A DNA stretch of 64,000 bases from Psychroserpens ponticola (GTDB lineage: Bacteria > Bacteroidota > Bacteroidia > Flavobacteriales > Flavobacteriaceae), in NCBI RefSeq assembly GCF_023556315.2, contig NZ_CP116221.1:2491001-2555000 (forward strand), written 5' to 3'. Numbering within the stretch: the first letter of the stretch is position 1; the number at the start of each line of letters is the position of its first letter. Below the pieces are notes generated by a model. That model worked only from the letters and a program-made list of their open reading frames with translations. It was not told the DNA's origin and did no database searches. The position numbers were made by a program, and so were the translations under genes. Below, one piece after another: positions 62,692-64,000 of this stretch.

Positions 62692-63885
62692 ATGAAAACA
62701 GCATATATAGTAAAAGCATATAGAACAGCAGTTGGTAAAGCACCAAAAGGCGTGTTCCGTTTTAAAAGGACAGATGAATTGGCAGCAGAAACCATCAAAT
62801 ATATGATGAAAGAATTGCCAAATTTAGATCCAAAACGTATTGATGATGTTATTGTTGGAAACGCAATGCCAGAAGGCTCTCAAGGACTAAACATGGCACG
62901 TTTAATCTCATTAATGGGATTAGAAGTTATAGATGTTCCTGGTGTTACTGTAAACCGTTTTTGCTCTTCTGGAGTTGAAACTATCGGAATGGCAACTGCA
63001 AAAATTCAAGCCGGAATGGCAGATTGTATAATCGCAGGTGGAGCAGAAAGCATGTCTAGCGTACCAATGACTGGATTTAAACCAGAATTGAATTACGATG
63101 CCATAGTAAAAGCTGGTCATGAAGATTATTATTGGGGAATGGGAAATACTGCTGAAGCAGTTGCAAATCAATTTAAAGTCTCTCGTGAAGATCAAGATGA
63201 ATTTGCTTACAATTCTCACATGAAAGCTTTAAAAGCACAAGCTGAAAATCGTTTTCAAGATCAAATTGTACCAATAGAAGTTGAACAAACCTATATTGAT
63301 TCCAACGGAAAAAAAGCAACGAAATCATATACAGTAACAAAAGACGAAGGTCCTCGTGCTGGTACAAGTAAAGAAGCTTTAGCAAAATTAAGAGCTGTGT
63401 TTGCAGCTGGAGGAAGTGTTACTGCTGGTAATTCATCACAAATGAGTGATGGTGCAGCTTTTGTAATGGTTATGAGTGAAGCTATGGTGAAAGAATTAAA
63501 TCTTGAACCAGTAGCTAGAATGGTAAACTATGCAGCTGCAGGTGTTGAACCTCGTATCATGGGAATTGGTCCAGTAAAGGCAATACCAAAAGCTCTAAAA
63601 CAAGCTGGATTACAACAAAACGATTTATCACTTATTGAATTAAACGAAGCTTTTGCTTCTCAGTCTCTTGCAGTTATAAGAGAATTAGAATTAAATCCTG
63701 ATATCATTAATGTAAATGGTGGAGCAATTGCACTTGGTCATCCACTAGGATGTACTGGAGCAAAACTTTCAGTACAGCTATTTGATGAAATGCGTAAACG
63801 TGATATGAAAGGCAAATATGGAGCAGTAACCATGTGCGTTGGTACTGGTCAAGGTGCTTGTGGAATATTTGAATTTTTAAGTTAA
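62692..63885 (+). CDS. fadA: Acetyl-CoA acyltransferase (thiolase)
   Basis: It cleaves 3-ketoacyl-CoA with CoA in the last step of the beta-oxidation cycle. The 397-residue enzyme has the acyl-binding cysteine C91 in VNRFCSSGVE, the NEAFASQ motif, H350 in GGAIALGHPLGCTGA, and the catalytic C382 in CVGTGQGACGI. All active-site residues of type I/II thiolases are present. It ends the visible operon. The next gene is beyond the window, and a palindromic repeat follows at 63905. Confidence 0.95.
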   Translation: MKTAYIVKAYRTAVGKAPKGVFRFKRTDELAAETIKYMMKELPNLDPKRIDDVIVGNAMPEGSQGLNMARLISLMGLEVIDVPGVTVNRFCSSGVETIGMATAKIQAGMADCIIAGGAESMSSVPMTGFKPELNYDAIVKAGHEDYYWGMGNTAEAVANQFKVSREDQDEFAYNSHMKALKAQAENRFQDQIVPIEVEQTYIDSNGKKATKSYTVTKDEGPRAGTSKEALAKLRAVFAAGGSVTAGNSSQMSDGAAFVMVMSEAMVKELNLEPVARMVNYAAAGVEPRIMGIGPVKAIPKALKQAGLQQNDLSLIELNEAFASQSLAVIRELELNPDIINVNGGAIALGHPLGCTGAKLSVQLFDEMRKRDMKGKYGAVTMCVGTGQGACGIFEFLS

Positions 63886-63904
63886 AAAAATCAATTCTGT
63901 CCAG

Positions 63905-63961
63905 TCGAGCGCAGTCGAAACCTTTTGATCGGACAAACTAAATTAGTTCTCGACTGCGCTC
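63905..63961. repeat. Palindromic repeat element downstream of the thiolase gene
   Basis: GAGCGCAGTCGA (63907-63918) is repeated inverted as TCGACTGCGCTC (63950-63961) around a 31-base loop. The core is the same as in the element inside purL; the outer arms differ slightly. It lies in the 3' flank of the beta-oxidation operon. Confidence 0.8.
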
Positions 63962-64000
63962 CAACATACAATTATTAATAAAGAACCTAATACAATTATT

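Overview
The window is a 64 kb stretch of a low-GC chromosome of the phylum Bacteroidota, almost certainly a marine member of the family Flavobacteriaceae. The indicators are four proteins with a type IX secretion (Por) C-terminal sorting tail, a sigma/FecR/TonB-receptor locus, a 950-residue CarB, the zinc-free type B ribosomal protein L31, DUF4199, many Bacteroidetes-type lipoproteins, and promoters of the form TTG-N19-TAnnTTTG. The content is chromosomal backbone. I saw no integrase, transposase, phage structural gene, CRISPR array, tRNA or rRNA. The left edge cuts a gene, whose reading frame is open to base 3. No gap without a gene exceeds 300 bases; the largest are 32105-32392 and 57647-57920.

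Layout. 1-2352: three envelope-type proteins of unknown function, one looking like DUF6175. 2548-6840: a TPR lipoprotein, a SCO-family lipoprotein, RmuC and an acyl-CoA thioesterase. 6837-11784: an ECF sigma/FecR/TonB-receptor locus with a divergent lipoprotein. 11915-13635: two convergent T9SS cargo proteins. 13708-32104: mostly housekeeping and envelope genes, including carB, rpmH (too short to be found easily), cardiolipin synthase, a lytic transglycosylase, mtaB, an orphan oligopeptide-binding lipoprotein, a sugar nucleotidyltransferase, L31, a glycosyltransferase, a phosphohexomutase and an MsbA-type ABC exporter. 32393-33952: a second sigma/anti-sigma-like/LTXXQ-like trio. 34027-43435: a sulfotransferase, then a minus-strand cluster led by a third ECF sigma factor. 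43586-50604: an RsmB-like methyltransferase, a T9SS endonuclease I and purL. 50605-57646: a 1109-residue repeat adhesin in one operon with a LytS/LytTR two-component pair, and a divergent AraC regulator. 57921-63885: a fatty-acid beta-oxidation block (acyl-CoA synthetase, MarR regulator, bifunctional FadJ/FadN-like enzyme, thiolase).

The most interesting system is the cluster at 35032-43435. Four of its start regions carry the same bipartite element, CAAGTTTTT-N11-CATCTAAA, with identical 11-base spacing and the same orientation. The four lie before the ECF sigma gene, before the small anti-sigma-like gene, before the EF-hand gene, and before the YHYH/MORN/SCO/CotH operon. This reads as the target promoter of the cluster's own sigma factor. 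It defines a self-contained regulon of secreted and lipid-anchored proteins: two YHYH lipoproteins, a calcium-binding EF-hand protein, a SCO copper/thiol protein, a MORN lipoprotein, a CpxP/heavy-metal-sensor-like protein and a T9SS-exported CotH kinase. Its function is not known to me. Three terminators divide the cluster into separate transcripts, consistent with each carrying its own promoter.

Other notable points. A palindromic repeat (TCGAGCGCAGTCGAGA and its inverse) sits in frame inside purL, in the linker before the glutaminase domain, and a related copy lies in the intergenic DNA at the right end. A 16-base motif is shared by the fecR-like gene and the divergent lipoprotein of the first sigma locus. 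Two palindromic operator-like sites lie just upstream of the MarR gene of the beta-oxidation block.
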